A stretch of DNA of 64,000 nucleotides. Origin: Symsagittifera roscoffensis (taxonomy: Eukaryota; Xenacoelomorpha; Acoela; Convolutidae). Both the position numbers and the translations under genes were made by a program. Position 1 is the first letter of the stretch; each line of letters starts with the position of its first letter. The stretch spans positions 23,445,547-23,509,546 of the forward strand of contig NC_087067.1 of NCBI RefSeq assembly GCF_963678635.1, in the 5' to 3' direction. Below are positions 10,841 to 21,609 of this stretch, piece by piece. The notes under the pieces are model-generated. The model searched no databases. It had not been told where the DNA came from and saw nothing but the letters and a program-made list of their open reading frames with translations.

Positions 10841-11599
10841 ATGTCCGGCACATATTGAAAGAGTCGTTAATGATTCTGAACATAGTCTCAATCAAAGTTA
10901 ATGCATAATCAAGAAAGAATGATTTTTTAAATTGTTTTAGAAAAAAATCATGATCATGATGCATGAAATAATTTTCATGAATTCTCAAAAGAGGTCGGAG
11001 CAATCGCAAACAAAGTTTCAACATCGTCAAATGGAAGCTACAGAAATGACAAAAAAAGAAGAGTAAAAATACATATTTGTGGACTCAAATCTGGAATGAT
11101 ATCAAGTTTGTGAAAATTCGGACTATCCCACAAAAAACGTAGTCCTTTTACCCGTAAGCCACCCAACAGAAATTGTAAAAAAAAAACGATTAGAAGACAT
11201 TAATCATTAATAAGAACGTTTTGGAACCTAAAAGATTTCCTGATATAGAACGAAATCGTCAGAGTGGAGGGAAATGTTAAGTAGATACGTGAAACAGTCG
11301 AAAAGTATGTTGAAATTACTTTGTATCCACAGCTGTGTACTTGTAATAAGTCTACTCTAGTTGGAGTTGCTCTCCCAAACTAATACTATTTTGAAATCGG
11401 TGAAAGAGACAACGAACGAAAGTCTACTCCCAACTGTATTGCATGGTAACAATTTAAAGACAAGTTCATCGCACATAGAGTGAAATTTTCTTAACTTCAC
11501 TGGTTCTTTGATTGCCAACTCATACCAATGGCCTTCATGGAGGAACACAAATGCTAGCATTTGTGTTTCGCCTTGAATTTCTTGAGTTCATGTTCCGCC
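10841..11599. other. No feature recognised
   Basis: AT-rich DNA with a catgatcatgatgcatgaa cluster near 10949. No coding evidence. Confidence 0.5.
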
Positions 11600-11853
11600 T
11601 TGAATTAATTTTCCGGCTTAAAAGGGGAGCGCAAGCCAAAACTTGCAAACTTGTAGTCAAAGCTTTCCAAAAAGTGTTTGAAAATGGCATTTTGGCCTGG
11701 TTGTTCAAGATAAAGCCTACGACGCAGTGTTTGTCAAAATGGGGTCATTATAAAGTTGTAGGAGCGCTCGGTAAGTCACTTTGGTTTGAAAAAGAATGGC
11801 CGAGGAAAATTATGGAATTTTGCCCCTTCGAGAAAATCCTCGATCCATCTCTG
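11600..11853 (+). mobile_element. hAT-like MITE fragment
   Basis: Carries the family strings ggggagcgcaagccaaaa, ggcattttggcctg, gacgcag, gtcaaaatggggtc and the right end cttcgagaaaatcctcgatccatctctg. The left half, with its G/C-rich hairpin, is gone. It abuts the 3' side of the minus-strand gypsy relic. Confidence 0.6.
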
Positions 11854-11989
11854 TATATCTACCTGGACAGATAACGATTCCCGGTCACGCTTTAAAGTTT
11901 TTTTTGACTTTTTTTATTTTCAATACGGAGTTAATTTACTCCTTTCCTTGATCTTTCTCTTTCTCTTGTTTGCGAGTTTTTGGTAGTAC

Positions 11990-14900
11990 ATTGAAGCTGA
12001 ATCCACTGGCTTCAGGTTTGGGTATCCCACCAATCGGTTAACCATGTTGACGTGTTTTATTTTTTTGGCTTATTTTGTGGTCTCATTTGTTGTTCTTTTC
12101 CATGCGTTTTCTTCTGTGTCGCTCCTGATCGTCTTTTATGGCCCTGTTTTGAATGGTCTTTACTCGTACTCCCACTCGTTTCTTTGTGATTATTCTCGTG
12201 TTTTGCTGGTGCCTCGCTCCAGTTGTTGTTTTTCGGTTGTCTTTTTTGCGCTCTGGATTTTCTCATTAGGCTCCCGGGTTTTCAATGTCTAAGACTCGGT
12301 AGATACTATTATGATATACCAGTACGTGGGCGAAAAAAATGACTTAGTTGTGTTGATATACAATTTCCGTAGATTTTTGGGCTTGGGACGAATGCGAACG
12401 CGCTGTTACTAAATAATCTGGGTCAAACTTTTGCTTCCATCCCGTATGTGGGGTGTAAGTAAGATGTTTCCGTCTTGTGCCTTGTAATTTTATTGAAACA
12501 TGGAGGGTCATTCCTTTTTTGCGCCACTCTTAGGGTTTTTCTTGATTGTTGTCTTATGTTTTTTCTGAAGTGCTTTTCTGGTGATTTTTCTGTGTTCTTA
12601 AATTTCGTTGAAAACTGGTTTGCATAATGCTAAAGCTCAAACTTTGGCGCGCTAATTGAAAGCTATCCAAGATAGTTATTTCGGGTCGTGTGTGTTTTGA
12701 TTGTCGGCGCCTAATAACGACTTTATCATCAGACCAATCTTCCATGTCTTGCTTTAGCTCTGGTGTGAATGTCAACCGCTCTAGTTTTTTTTCAAATTTA
12801 ATATAGTTTTGTGTTATTCCAACTCATTTTGATCTGATTGCTAGTCATAGCTAGCTTTGAGAATATTGTCTTTGAGCGCCTCCCTCAATGCAAACTGAGC
12901 CCTGATAAATTTGTGCCATTGCGGGGTGTTATCTAAGGTATTTGTATAGTTCTCATATATCTGATGCTGTTTTGTATTGTTTAACTTTTTGGTCTTTTTT
13001 ACTACCTTCAGTCTAAGTTTCAATGTATGTATGAAGTGCTCTACAAATTGAATAGCTCTAGGGTTGTCCAGCGGTGCAAAATAAGTTTATAATGATTGTA
13101 CTTACAATATAGTTGACATTTTTTGCTTTGAACGTTTGTGCCTGGTCACACCTAATTTGATTAGGTATCCTGTTTTTCATGATGTACCCCAGCATTTTTC
13201 ATTTCTTCAACCGTTTTCGTCTTTGTAAATCTTTTAAGTTGTCGAGTATTTCGAATATCTCTCAATGGCTACCATTTTAAACGCTTAATTATTCAATTCT
13301 TCGGGCATCGGACCAGCGAACTATAGCTGTATCTCTTTGTTAGGCTCTACTTTTTTGTCTGAAGGAGAGCTCTACTTCAGTTTGAAGGAATGTTTTGCCT
13401 ATTACTGCTATAAGTTTTTTACCTTGTTCTGCACACTCCTTGCAGTTTTAGCCCATGGCTATTACTTCGCGTTGGATGACCGGAAACCAAATGTCTTCTG
13501 CTATATACAGCATGTCGTCCGTCCCCGCTAGCTTCAATGGACCCTATCTAGAACTATGTCTCGTATTTGTGTCGGGATAACCACTCGGTCATCGATAATC
13601 AGAAGTTCGTTCCGGAAACCCAATCGATGACTGGTATTGTGAAAAAAAAGTATTACCCATACGAATGTTTGATGGATACCCAGTCCCGCTGTTTCACAAA
13701 CTGCGTTAGTGGTCGTAGATTTTTATTCTTTCTGAGAGCCGCCATGACGAACCATTGTCTCAAATAATTTTCAACTTTTGTCTGTAGAGTGGTGTGTCGT
13801 CCTCATCTGCCAATGTGCTTTCAGCTGTGAGCTTCTGGATAGTTTTGCTTCGTTATACTTGCTAATTTCAATTGGGTCATCTCTGAATTTTTTCCTGGGG
13901 TTCTTCTATCATTTGCGTTTACGCTGATACGTTTGTCCTGGTTATTCAAACATATTTGTTTTGAAGCATTCTTTTGCTTGGTAAAGAATTTTACTATTAT
14001 AGGTTTTTCTTGATGAATATTTCGCCTGTTTGTTGCATGTTTTCTCCCTGCTACTAGCTATTTTCAACACTTTTTCTTTTTTATCTTTCTCCCGTTTCTT
14101 TATTAGGTCTTTTATAAATTTACCCACTTAAAGTGCCCCGTTTCATGCGCCCAATCTGATTCTGGCACAATCGTTGTTTGCGTCCGACATGCTGGTTTGT
14201 TTTTCCTCAAGATTTTCTGCGCCGGTCTTTTTGTGTCGGTGTTGCCATCTTTTTTAGTTCTTTTGTGATTTCATAATTGGTAATCCAATGATTTTCTTTT
14301 TTACTGAACTCATTAAAGCTTTTTTCAGAAGTTACGTAAGAAACAAACTATAAAGTTTTTTTACAGTTAATTATTTTTTCTTAAAACATGTTTGCTCGGG
14401 AATTTATTCGTATGTTTGATTGGCAGTTTGATCGGCAGTGTTTTTCATTCGAGAGCTTAGAACGGTATTAATTTACTCAAGTTGTTCTTTTCGCTCGTCG
14501 ATCAATTTCATTAGTGCTCTATTCCTATTGGCCATTTAGTTAACCACTAAATTGTCCAACTTTCTTGCTTTGAAATTAACGCAGTATTTTTTTGTAACAG
14601 CATAGTACTCATCTTAACTGATTTCTGGTAACGGTTTGCCTAGTTTGGTTGACTTTGACCAACAATGTACTTTCATGAATATCTTTTTATTCCAGGCCGT
14701 TTTTAGTACATGTCTGAACGAAGGTGTTTTGGCGACCAGGTTAAAGACGACGATAATATTAAATAAATGGTGTATTGACCGAGAAAAAACTTAATAGTCT
14801 TTTATTTGTTTTTGGATTTTTTTGTTTTTTTTTATGCTTCCAATTTCTTTTTGATCTAGCAGTCTTTTCAGCTTTTGTGTCGAAACCTAGCCATTTAGCT

Positions 14901-15060
14901 TGTTGGCTCGCAATTTTGCATTTGGACTAGGAAATGACCAAATTTTTTGCTTTCAATTTATCAAGTACAGATTGTAGCGCAGTCTGGTGTTCTGCCTTTT
15001 TTGCCACTACTTGTATGCCATCCAGAAAAGCAAACGTAATCTAGCAGTCTGTTAGAGTAA
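11990..15060 (-). pseudogene. Decayed Ty3/gypsy pol: RT palm end and integrase
   Basis: On the minus strand, 15060 down to about 14870 keeps the end of a reverse transcriptase: an FLDGIQVVAKK block in the place of the YxDD motif (about 15014-15028), then HQTALQSVLDKLK and, past a stop, KCKIASQQAKWLGF. Integrase follows: IIDDRVVIPTQIRDIV near 13590, IWFPVIQREVIAMAK near 13470, and FAGPMPEEL near 13310, where a TAG sits in the place of the first catalytic Asp. RIPNQIRCDQAQTFK has the second Asp at 13145-13147, and AIQFVEHFIHTLKLRL has the Glu at 13039-13041. Further down are basic, hydrophilic tails (12554-12775, 12057-12266). Many stops and frameshifts make it inactive. The sequence differs from both other gypsy elements here. 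No LTRs were found. Confidence 0.85.
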
Positions 15061-15329
15061 GATCGATTTGTCGCAACATTCAGGAATTGTCAGTTTTGGT
15101 CGCAAACAGAGCAAATGATATGTTTTGCAATAAAAACAGCTTTTTAATATTATAGAAACTTTCGCAACAATTTCACCATTTTCATCTGTTTTTCGCCGCA
15201 CTATAATTGGTCTTAGGTATGAAAAAGGTTTCATTCCCATTTTTTGTTAGCAGTTACGAAGTCCCCGACTCATGTTGTGACTGACTGGGGTCGAAGAAGT
15301 AGACTTCCTATGACCAAATTCCTATACTC
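15061..15329 (-). pseudogene. Probable upstream part of the gypsy relic
   Basis: The minus strand continues open in pieces (15052-15240, with PIIVRRKTDENGEIVAK). The short segment just before FLDG (RQIDLTLTDC-like) reads as weakly RT-like in another frame. Similarity is too poor to name motifs. The minisatellite that follows marks the end of recognisable element. Confidence 0.35.
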
Positions 15330-15600
15330 CCACAAGAGGCTTGACTCGCACAAAGTCGCAATATAGCCGAAAATGGGTGGCACAAAGTCGCCAAATGGGT
15401 CGGGCAAAATCGCAAATTGATGAATACTAAGTTTCCATACGGGTCGCACAAACTCGCACTATGGTTCGCCCAGAAATGCGACATGGGTCGCAAAAACGTG
15501 CAACATAAGCAATGAAAAGTTGAAACACGGGTCGCGCAAAGTCGCAGCACAACCTTAGTCGCAATATGGGTCCCGCAGAGTCACAGCATGAGTTGCGTAT
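15330..15600. repeat. Degenerate minisatellite, about 21-bp unit
   Basis: About ten imperfect copies of tatgggtcgcacaaagtcgcaa, with substitutions and some larger interruptions (for example ttgatgaatactaagtttcc). The array borders the gypsy relic. Confidence 0.75.
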
Positions 15601-17758
15601 TATAAAAATTTTCCATTAGTTTTAGCAATGGAATTGTTGAAGAATTTGTTGCTTGCGTAAGCGCAATATAGATGCAAGTTGCTAGACCAACATAATTGTT
15701 GGACATATACAGGACCGCCACGAGATGATACCAAACATGATCTTAAAGTAAATGCAAGCAAAGTTTTTGATCAAAAACAAATTTTTTACCACAAAAACTG
15801 AAAGCTAGAAACCTTTCAAATCAAATTTTAATCAAAAAGGTTGAATTAATACATTAAAAAGACGATAACTAATTGAAATCAACTTAGCAGGAAACTAAAA
15901 TTAGAAACTTTTTCGTTTTTTTTTTGTAAAAAAATGTTTTCTACATTGATTCTGTGAGTGGAATTCTATTTATAATTCAGTTAAGAGAATGAACGAAGAA
16001 AACGTATCCTTACGAAATAGTGAGTTTTAGAATTCTGATTTTAGTGAGTCTGAGATGAAACATAAAAAACGAATCCTCCCCTCCCACTCAGTTGAACATT
16101 TTTTTTTGGTTAAAATGAAAAAATGCAGCCAATGATCAACAAGGAAATTCACAAAAAGCTATTCGAGTTTCAGGGTTGATGGGAGTGGTGTATTACGCTA
16201 AGAACTGAGACTTGAAAAAGCACTGTTTCTGGTTTGATTTAATTTTTTGAAGAGTTGCTAGTCGTATTTGTTATCGAATTTGTAAACTGGATTGGTTTTC
16301 TTTTCACTCTTTTCACTGGCCTAAATTGGATTTCTGAAAGTTAAACATAAGTTAGATTGCACATATACAATCGAGTTCAAAATTGAATTTTATGCTTTTT
16401 TTGGAAATTTTGTAAGGTGATCCTTAAGTTAAAAGAAAAGAAGGTGGTACTATGGCATTGGAGTTTATTGTAGCGAACATTCAATTAATTCACTCAAAGT
16501 TAAATTTTTCGAAAAAAAATGGCAACAAAATTATTTAACAAGTGAATGATATCTGCTAGAGAAAGCAATCGTATAAACGCTTCATCGATTACTGGGATCA
16601 AGGTCTAATTTGATTGCAATTTAACAGACTGAGATTAAAGTTTTTCATGAATTCTTATTCAAAACTAGTGCGTTGAAAAGCAAAAAATAGAAGATGAAAA
16701 TTTCATATAAAACTAAAACAGATTCAGGCAAATTTTTTTAAATTTTGTTCAAAGAAATTGGGTTCTTGGGGAAAAAAACGGATCGTTTTAACAAAGCGCG
16801 TTGCTAAATTTGAAAAACTTATTTCAAAAAATGCAAAGCCAACGAAAACTGATCATTTCATAAACCACATTATCATAAAAAGCTGTTGTCAACACTGATT
16901 AGTATAGTTAAAGGGACCATTTATCACACTGTAACTTGTTCCTACGTCAAAATAGAGCTTTTCCTATAATAAAAGCTTTTCAATTAACATGAATAGATTT
17001 TCTCCAAAACTTTAAATATTAAAGTATTTTGCTCGAACTTTTGAACTTTCAGTCCAATTTTAACGGATTTTAAAATTCTATTTTTTTCTATTGCCTTTCC
17101 CACTAGATTTAGATTTGACATCAGAAGATTGTATAACGCTAGTTTGTTGGTCTGGTTATTTTTCTTGGCCATGAAAAGAAGAAAATGAAATATTAGTGAA
17201 TCAGCGATGACGATCTCTGTTGCTTTGCATCAGGTTTCTGTTGACCATGAGTTTTGGCTTATCAAGAAACAGTGAATTTTTGGACAGTGCTCATCCAGGG
17301 GTGCCACTGAGCACGACCTTCTTGACCCGATTGACAACGGACTATATATGTTTGGAAGTTTTTGATTCAAAAAGGACGTTTTAGGTTGCGCTTACCTTAA
17401 GAAAGTGACGCGAAGATTTTTTTTTGTCGCAAAACGGCCGTGTCTCGAATTTCAATTTGAAAGATAAGTCAACCTAATTGATTCATCAGTAGATTGTGCT
17501 ACTAGTTACAAAAAAGTTGATAATCAAACGTTTGTCCACTGTGGAATTTATATAAAAAAACAGTAAGTAGTGTTCGACATGAAAAACTTTGTGTTTGAGG
17601 GCTTCAAGTCTTTTCCGAGACGCAAGTTTTTAATTTTTAAGGAATTTACTGAAATGGATTGAATTTTTTTCCAAAATAGTTTATAAAAAAGAACTTGACA
17701 TGCTCAGCTCTTATAAGACAAAAACTGCTACGTTTGAATGTTTTGGTGAAAAAAAATT
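15601..17758. other. No feature recognised
   Basis: AT-rich DNA with no open frame over about 62 codons, no tRNA and no clear repeat. Confidence 0.5.
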
Positions 17759-18524
17759 GCCCGCACTGGGGTTCCATGGATAGTAATCGATTATATTGTC
17801 ATTTTATAGTCAGTATCTATAAACTTACAAAATTGATCGATTATAATCCATCAAAAATGAATTCAGTTCCTAGTATTTTTTATATCAATATCATCGATTA
17901 TAACCGATTATATTCAATTAAAAATGGATTATAATCATAAAACTTTTTACTCATTATAATCCACTATAATAGATTATAATCTAATAAAATGTTTTTTGAG
18001 AAAAATTGATCAATTTTATCCCATTTTCTTTTTTGTGCAGTTGCTACATAATCAGTTTCATAAGTTTTTTCTTTTTACATCGGATTTACTTATTTAGGTT
18101 TTCTCTACTTTTTCTAGACTAAGTAAACTCCATCACCTCTATTAACAATTCCCTTTCCCAATTTACCACCCCCACCCCACCCCTCATCAACCTTTGCCCG
18201 TGGGGGGGGGGGTAATTTGACTAGGTTTAGATTGCGAGTAGGCCATGAGTTACGCAGAAATGTTGCAAGCTTTGCAACTGAATCTGCAAAAAAAAGTAAA
18301 GAATAGAATCCGTTATAGTCAATTATAATGGATTTCAAATGGATTGTACTCCATCATAATGGATTTTAATTGATTGTGTTTTTTTAAAAAATAATAATCG
18401 ATTATAATGACAATATAATCGATTTGTGGTCTAAATTTGCAACAAGTATGCATTATAATGACAACATTTTAGATAATAATTTTTCATTATAACCGATTAT
18501 TATCCAAGGAACTCCGGTGCGAGT
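17759..18524. mobile_element. Terminal-inverted-repeat element made of ATTATAATC repeats
   Basis: The left end gCCCGCACTGGGGTTCC at 17759 and the complement of the right end, aCTCGCACCGGAGTTCC (ending 18524), agree at most positions, and the match runs on for about 37 bases through ggata-taatcg-ttata. Both arms (17759-17990 and 18300-18524) are packed with gattataatc, atcgattataa and ccattataat units. The centre is unrelated and includes a C-rich stretch and a G11 run at 18170-18212. No target duplication or transposase is visible. It is probably a non-autonomous DNA transposon. Confidence 0.7.
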
Positions 18525-19694
18525 GTAAATTGTTTTAAAGTAATTGCTCGTGAATTTTAAAAATAATAACTTAAACTTCACACCAAGTTATGGGAATTGA
18601 ATTGTTCTTTTCAGTTTTGATGGATTGTTATTAGATTCATACATCATCAGCTAAATTTATTACAGTTGGTGAACATTTATTTTGAATAAACGCAAAATAC
18701 TAAATAACTTGTTCACACATCATTATAGAAAAATTCCTCTAGTTAACAGTGTCTCAAACAATAGAAGCAGGTTTCAACAATTCATTGATTTTCTTAAAAA
18801 TTTTTTATTGTTAACTTGTTTTTTCAAATTGTTGAATAGATATTAAGATTTTTTCAAGGCCCGCGATCTGTTTTTAAACGCAATTACACTTGTTATACTA
18901 ATAAAATCCGTTCGTATTTGTGGGGAAATCCATTAAACGACTATTTATTATCCTCTGCCTTGAAAACCGAAGACGAAACAATCAACACCCCATATATATT
19001 TTTGGAGCCTATCAAATGACAATAAAAAAGACGCTTTTGGACTTTCCTGATGAGCGGTGGCTGCCACAGCTACGCTGCCAGTATTTTCAAAATCAAAATT
19101 TTAGTACAAATAATTTGACTACAGTTTTTGATAATTTTATTTATTCCATTTGAAGGTTGTTTTTTCAAAACACTTTTAGTGAGGTACTATCTTAGACTCA
19201 TTATAACTTTGGAGCACATTAACAAGTTTCGCAAAAACTGCAAATTTTTCGTTGTTCTGGTGTACCACATCACTTTCTACTATTAAAGTATACAGGATAG
19301 AAAAACTATTTATAAAATTTTTTCGTCAGATAAATATCCCAAAAGGACACATTCTCTGTTTAAGTTTGTTATTAAAAAATTATCAAAAACTACATAAGTA
19401 TGTGTAGAGATTATATAAATGCCTAGATCATAGAATAAACATCAAATTGTCCTACTGTTAATCATACTAAAGTTTCATCAACACTCCTATCGAGAAAAGA
19501 ACCAAATATGTCAAAAAGGGATGATACTAAAAGAAACTCAAAAATAAGCTACAGATTTGACCTTGTTTATACAAAATTTGCAATTGTTCTTCACAAAATA
19601 CTCTTTGCAAAAAATTCCCCAAAAATTGCCCAAAAATTAATCTTAGTTCACACAAAGTTCCAAAAACTTGATGCAAAAAAATTGTTGGTGTTAC
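18525..19694. other. No feature recognised
   Basis: AT-rich DNA. Open frames at 18920-19153 and 19508-19714 lack known motifs; the second runs into the LTR. Confidence 0.5.
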
Positions 19695-19699
19695 TAAGC

Positions 19700-19945
19700 T
19701 GTGGTACCGTGTAGTACTGTTGCCACAGTAACCTTGGATAAAGTGTTATTAATATTCTGTTATGTATTGTTATTATTATTCAAGGCCATCCATGCAGGCC
19801 AAACGTAACAGTCATTTGGACTGTTGCGATCTTAGAAGACACATGAACGTGATCTCTAACAAAACCAAGTAAATCAAGAGTCTAAATTAAATTGTTTCAA
19901 TTATTCTCTTTTGTTCTTACCTACTCATAGCATAACATTATCACA
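19700..19945 (+). repeat. 5' LTR of gypsy element
   Basis: 246 bp, starting TGTGGTACCGTGTAG and ending CATTATCACA, so it has the TG...CA ends of LTRs. Against the 3' LTR it differs at three sites: acgtga/acttga, aaaccaa/aaagcaa and tagcata/tagctta. Promoter and polyadenylation sites within it cannot be placed confidently. Confidence 0.97.
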
Positions 19946-21609
19946 TGGCGCAGTCGGCAGGATTTCTGTCCCAGGACAATAGAACAGATATGGGGATCCC
20001 TGTATTTTGTACAACCGCGAATTCCGACCCTCCTTGGAATTTCAAGATATGGCTAGACCAATTTTTTTTGGCAGTTACAGTAAAGGAGAGCGTGAATCCG
20101 GAACTATTGTTAGAAGAACCGAAAGAAGTTCTATTGGAACCGCTGGAAGAAATAGATGAGTATATAAAACAGCAATCAAATAGAAACCAAGATATCAAGA
20201 AGAGTAGCAAGGACATACAGAAGGTTGATATTCGCAGAAATACCCGATCGAAACAAATAAGGTCATTAAAAGCTTTGGTGAGAATAGATCATCAAATCAT
20301 ATCCATGACTATTGATACGGGTAGTGCAAAGCAAATTCTAGAGTCTTCAAAAAATATGAGGTTCATTCCACGGGAGAATCTAAACTTGACTACAAAATTT
20401 TTAGACTATAACAAACAGCCGATTAAAAGAGGAAAAGAAAAAAAGATGGTCAGAATTCAGGATCGGAATAACACAGACACATTGAGGGAGGAAATAACAG
20501 AAACGACGTTCCAAAGAACCAGAATGATACAAAGGACCCCAAACAGATCAGATTCAGAGAATTCGGACTTTGAACAAATACCACAGGCGAATTGGAACCT
20601 GATGAACAGACAAATCAGAACAGACACGGGAAATAGCGGTCAGTCAACATCAACTGCTACAACAGCCCAACCAATGTTAGTTTCATTTTGGGAACTAATA
20701 GGATCAGAAAAAAGTAAGGAACCCCGATCAACGATGGAAATAGAAGCCGATTCGGTGATGCAGAGCCCGAAACCACCGGGACAAACCCAATCAGGAGATG
20801 AACCTGAGATTGGACAAATCATTGAAGTGGATTTAACGATGGACAGCATTGATGAACCGGACTACAGTTCAGGAACTGAGACTTGTATGGTCACACCGCA
20901 ACAGAAAACGAGAGGTGGACATAAATCGCGAAAAAGCAATAACCAACTGTCGGAGCAGTTAAATGAAACAAATGGCCCACTATCATTCGAGAAGTTATTC
21001 GACAAAAGTCTACTGGCGGAACTAGTATCAGAAGCTACTTGGATGGATCAGCTCAGGCGAGTGGTGGAACGGAACGACAGACACGGAGTTGAGCTAATGG
21101 GTCCATACACCAATCCTCTGTGGCACCAGATGTCGGTAGTAGATGACTGCCTACTGGTTGACAATCGTTTAGACGTACCAGAGAAGCTGAGACAAGCGGT
21201 GCTTCGACGACTTCATCAAGGACATCCTGGCCAAGAAGCGATGTTGGAGGTTTCCAACTACTTATGGTGGCCACACATGCACAAATACATAGTCAATATG
21301 GCCGAAGAGTGTAGGAGTTGCACTCGTTATGGTAAGAATGCTAAATATATAATTCTAAAAATTTCGGCAAAACCACTTCCACTGTTGACACAGCCTGGTC
21401 AAGTATTTCAATTAGACTATGCGGGTCCGCTCGAAGACCATAAGGGGAAGAAGATATATTTGTTAGTTGCTATTGATAGATACTCAAAATTTCCATCAGT
21501 TAAAGTAACAAAATCTACAGGGAGAAAATCAACAATAAATTTTCTACGTACCTACATTGACACATGGAATACCAGAATCGATCAAAACGGATCAGTTTTC
21601 CGGGTTTAA
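19945..21609 (+). CDS. Gag(N-term)-protease-integrase(N-term) ORF of gypsy element, RT deleted
   Basis: The 554-codon frame starts MAQ at the LTR/PBS junction. Residues 1-90 match the N-terminal Gag layout of the element at 53 kb (a PPW/PPTEW segment, then LLLEEP/LLRDPP). The retropepsin triad D-T-G is at residues 124-126 in MTIDTGSA. Residues 170-350 are polar linker. FEKLFDKSLLAELVSEA starts the tether to integrase. The zinc-binding part has H424 and H427 (LHQGHPG) and C456, C459 (ECRSC). The first catalytic Asp is D491 (QLDYAGPL), followed by AIDRYSKFP. The frame leaves the integrase near 21557-21570 and ends at 21609, so the rest is in another frame. RT and RNase H should lie between protease and tether, and are absent. 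Confidence 0.9.
   Translation: MAQSAGFLSQDNRTDMGIPVFCTTANSDPPWNFKIWLDQFFLAVTVKESVNPELLLEEPKEVLLEPLEEIDEYIKQQSNRNQDIKKSSKDIQKVDIRRNTRSKQIRSLKALVRIDHQIISMTIDTGSAKQILESSKNMRFIPRENLNLTTKFLDYNKQPIKRGKEKKMVRIQDRNNTDTLREEITETTFQRTRMIQRTPNRSDSENSDFEQIPQANWNLMNRQIRTDTGNSGQSTSTATTAQPMLVSFWELIGSEKSKEPRSTMEIEADSVMQSPKPPGQTQSGDEPEIGQIIEVDLTMDSIDEPDYSSGTETCMVTPQQKTRGGHKSRKSNNQLSEQLNETNGPLSFEKLFDKSLLAELVSEATWMDQLRRVVERNDRHGVELMGPYTNPLWHQMSVVDDCLLVDNRLDVPEKLRQAVLRRLHQGHPGQEAMLEVSNYLWWPHMHKYIVNMAEECRSCTRYGKNAKYIILKISAKPLPLLTQPGQVFQLDYAGPLEDHKGKKIYLLVAIDRYSKFPSVKVTKSTGRKSTINFLRTYIDTWNTRIDQNGSVFRV
19946..19961 (+). promoter_or_regulatory. Primer-binding site of gypsy element
   Basis: TGGCGCAGTCGGCAGG follows the LTR's final CA directly. 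The leading TGG is what pairs with a tRNA 3' CCA. The primer tRNA cannot be named from memory. The last LTR base and the PBS TG form the ATG of the Gag frame, so there is no untranslated leader between the PBS and the coding sequence. Confidence 0.75.

Noticed and set aside
12044-12292. 82-codon hydrophobic plus-strand frame
   Set aside because: It is the complement of the Lys/Arg-rich tail of the minus-strand gypsy relic.
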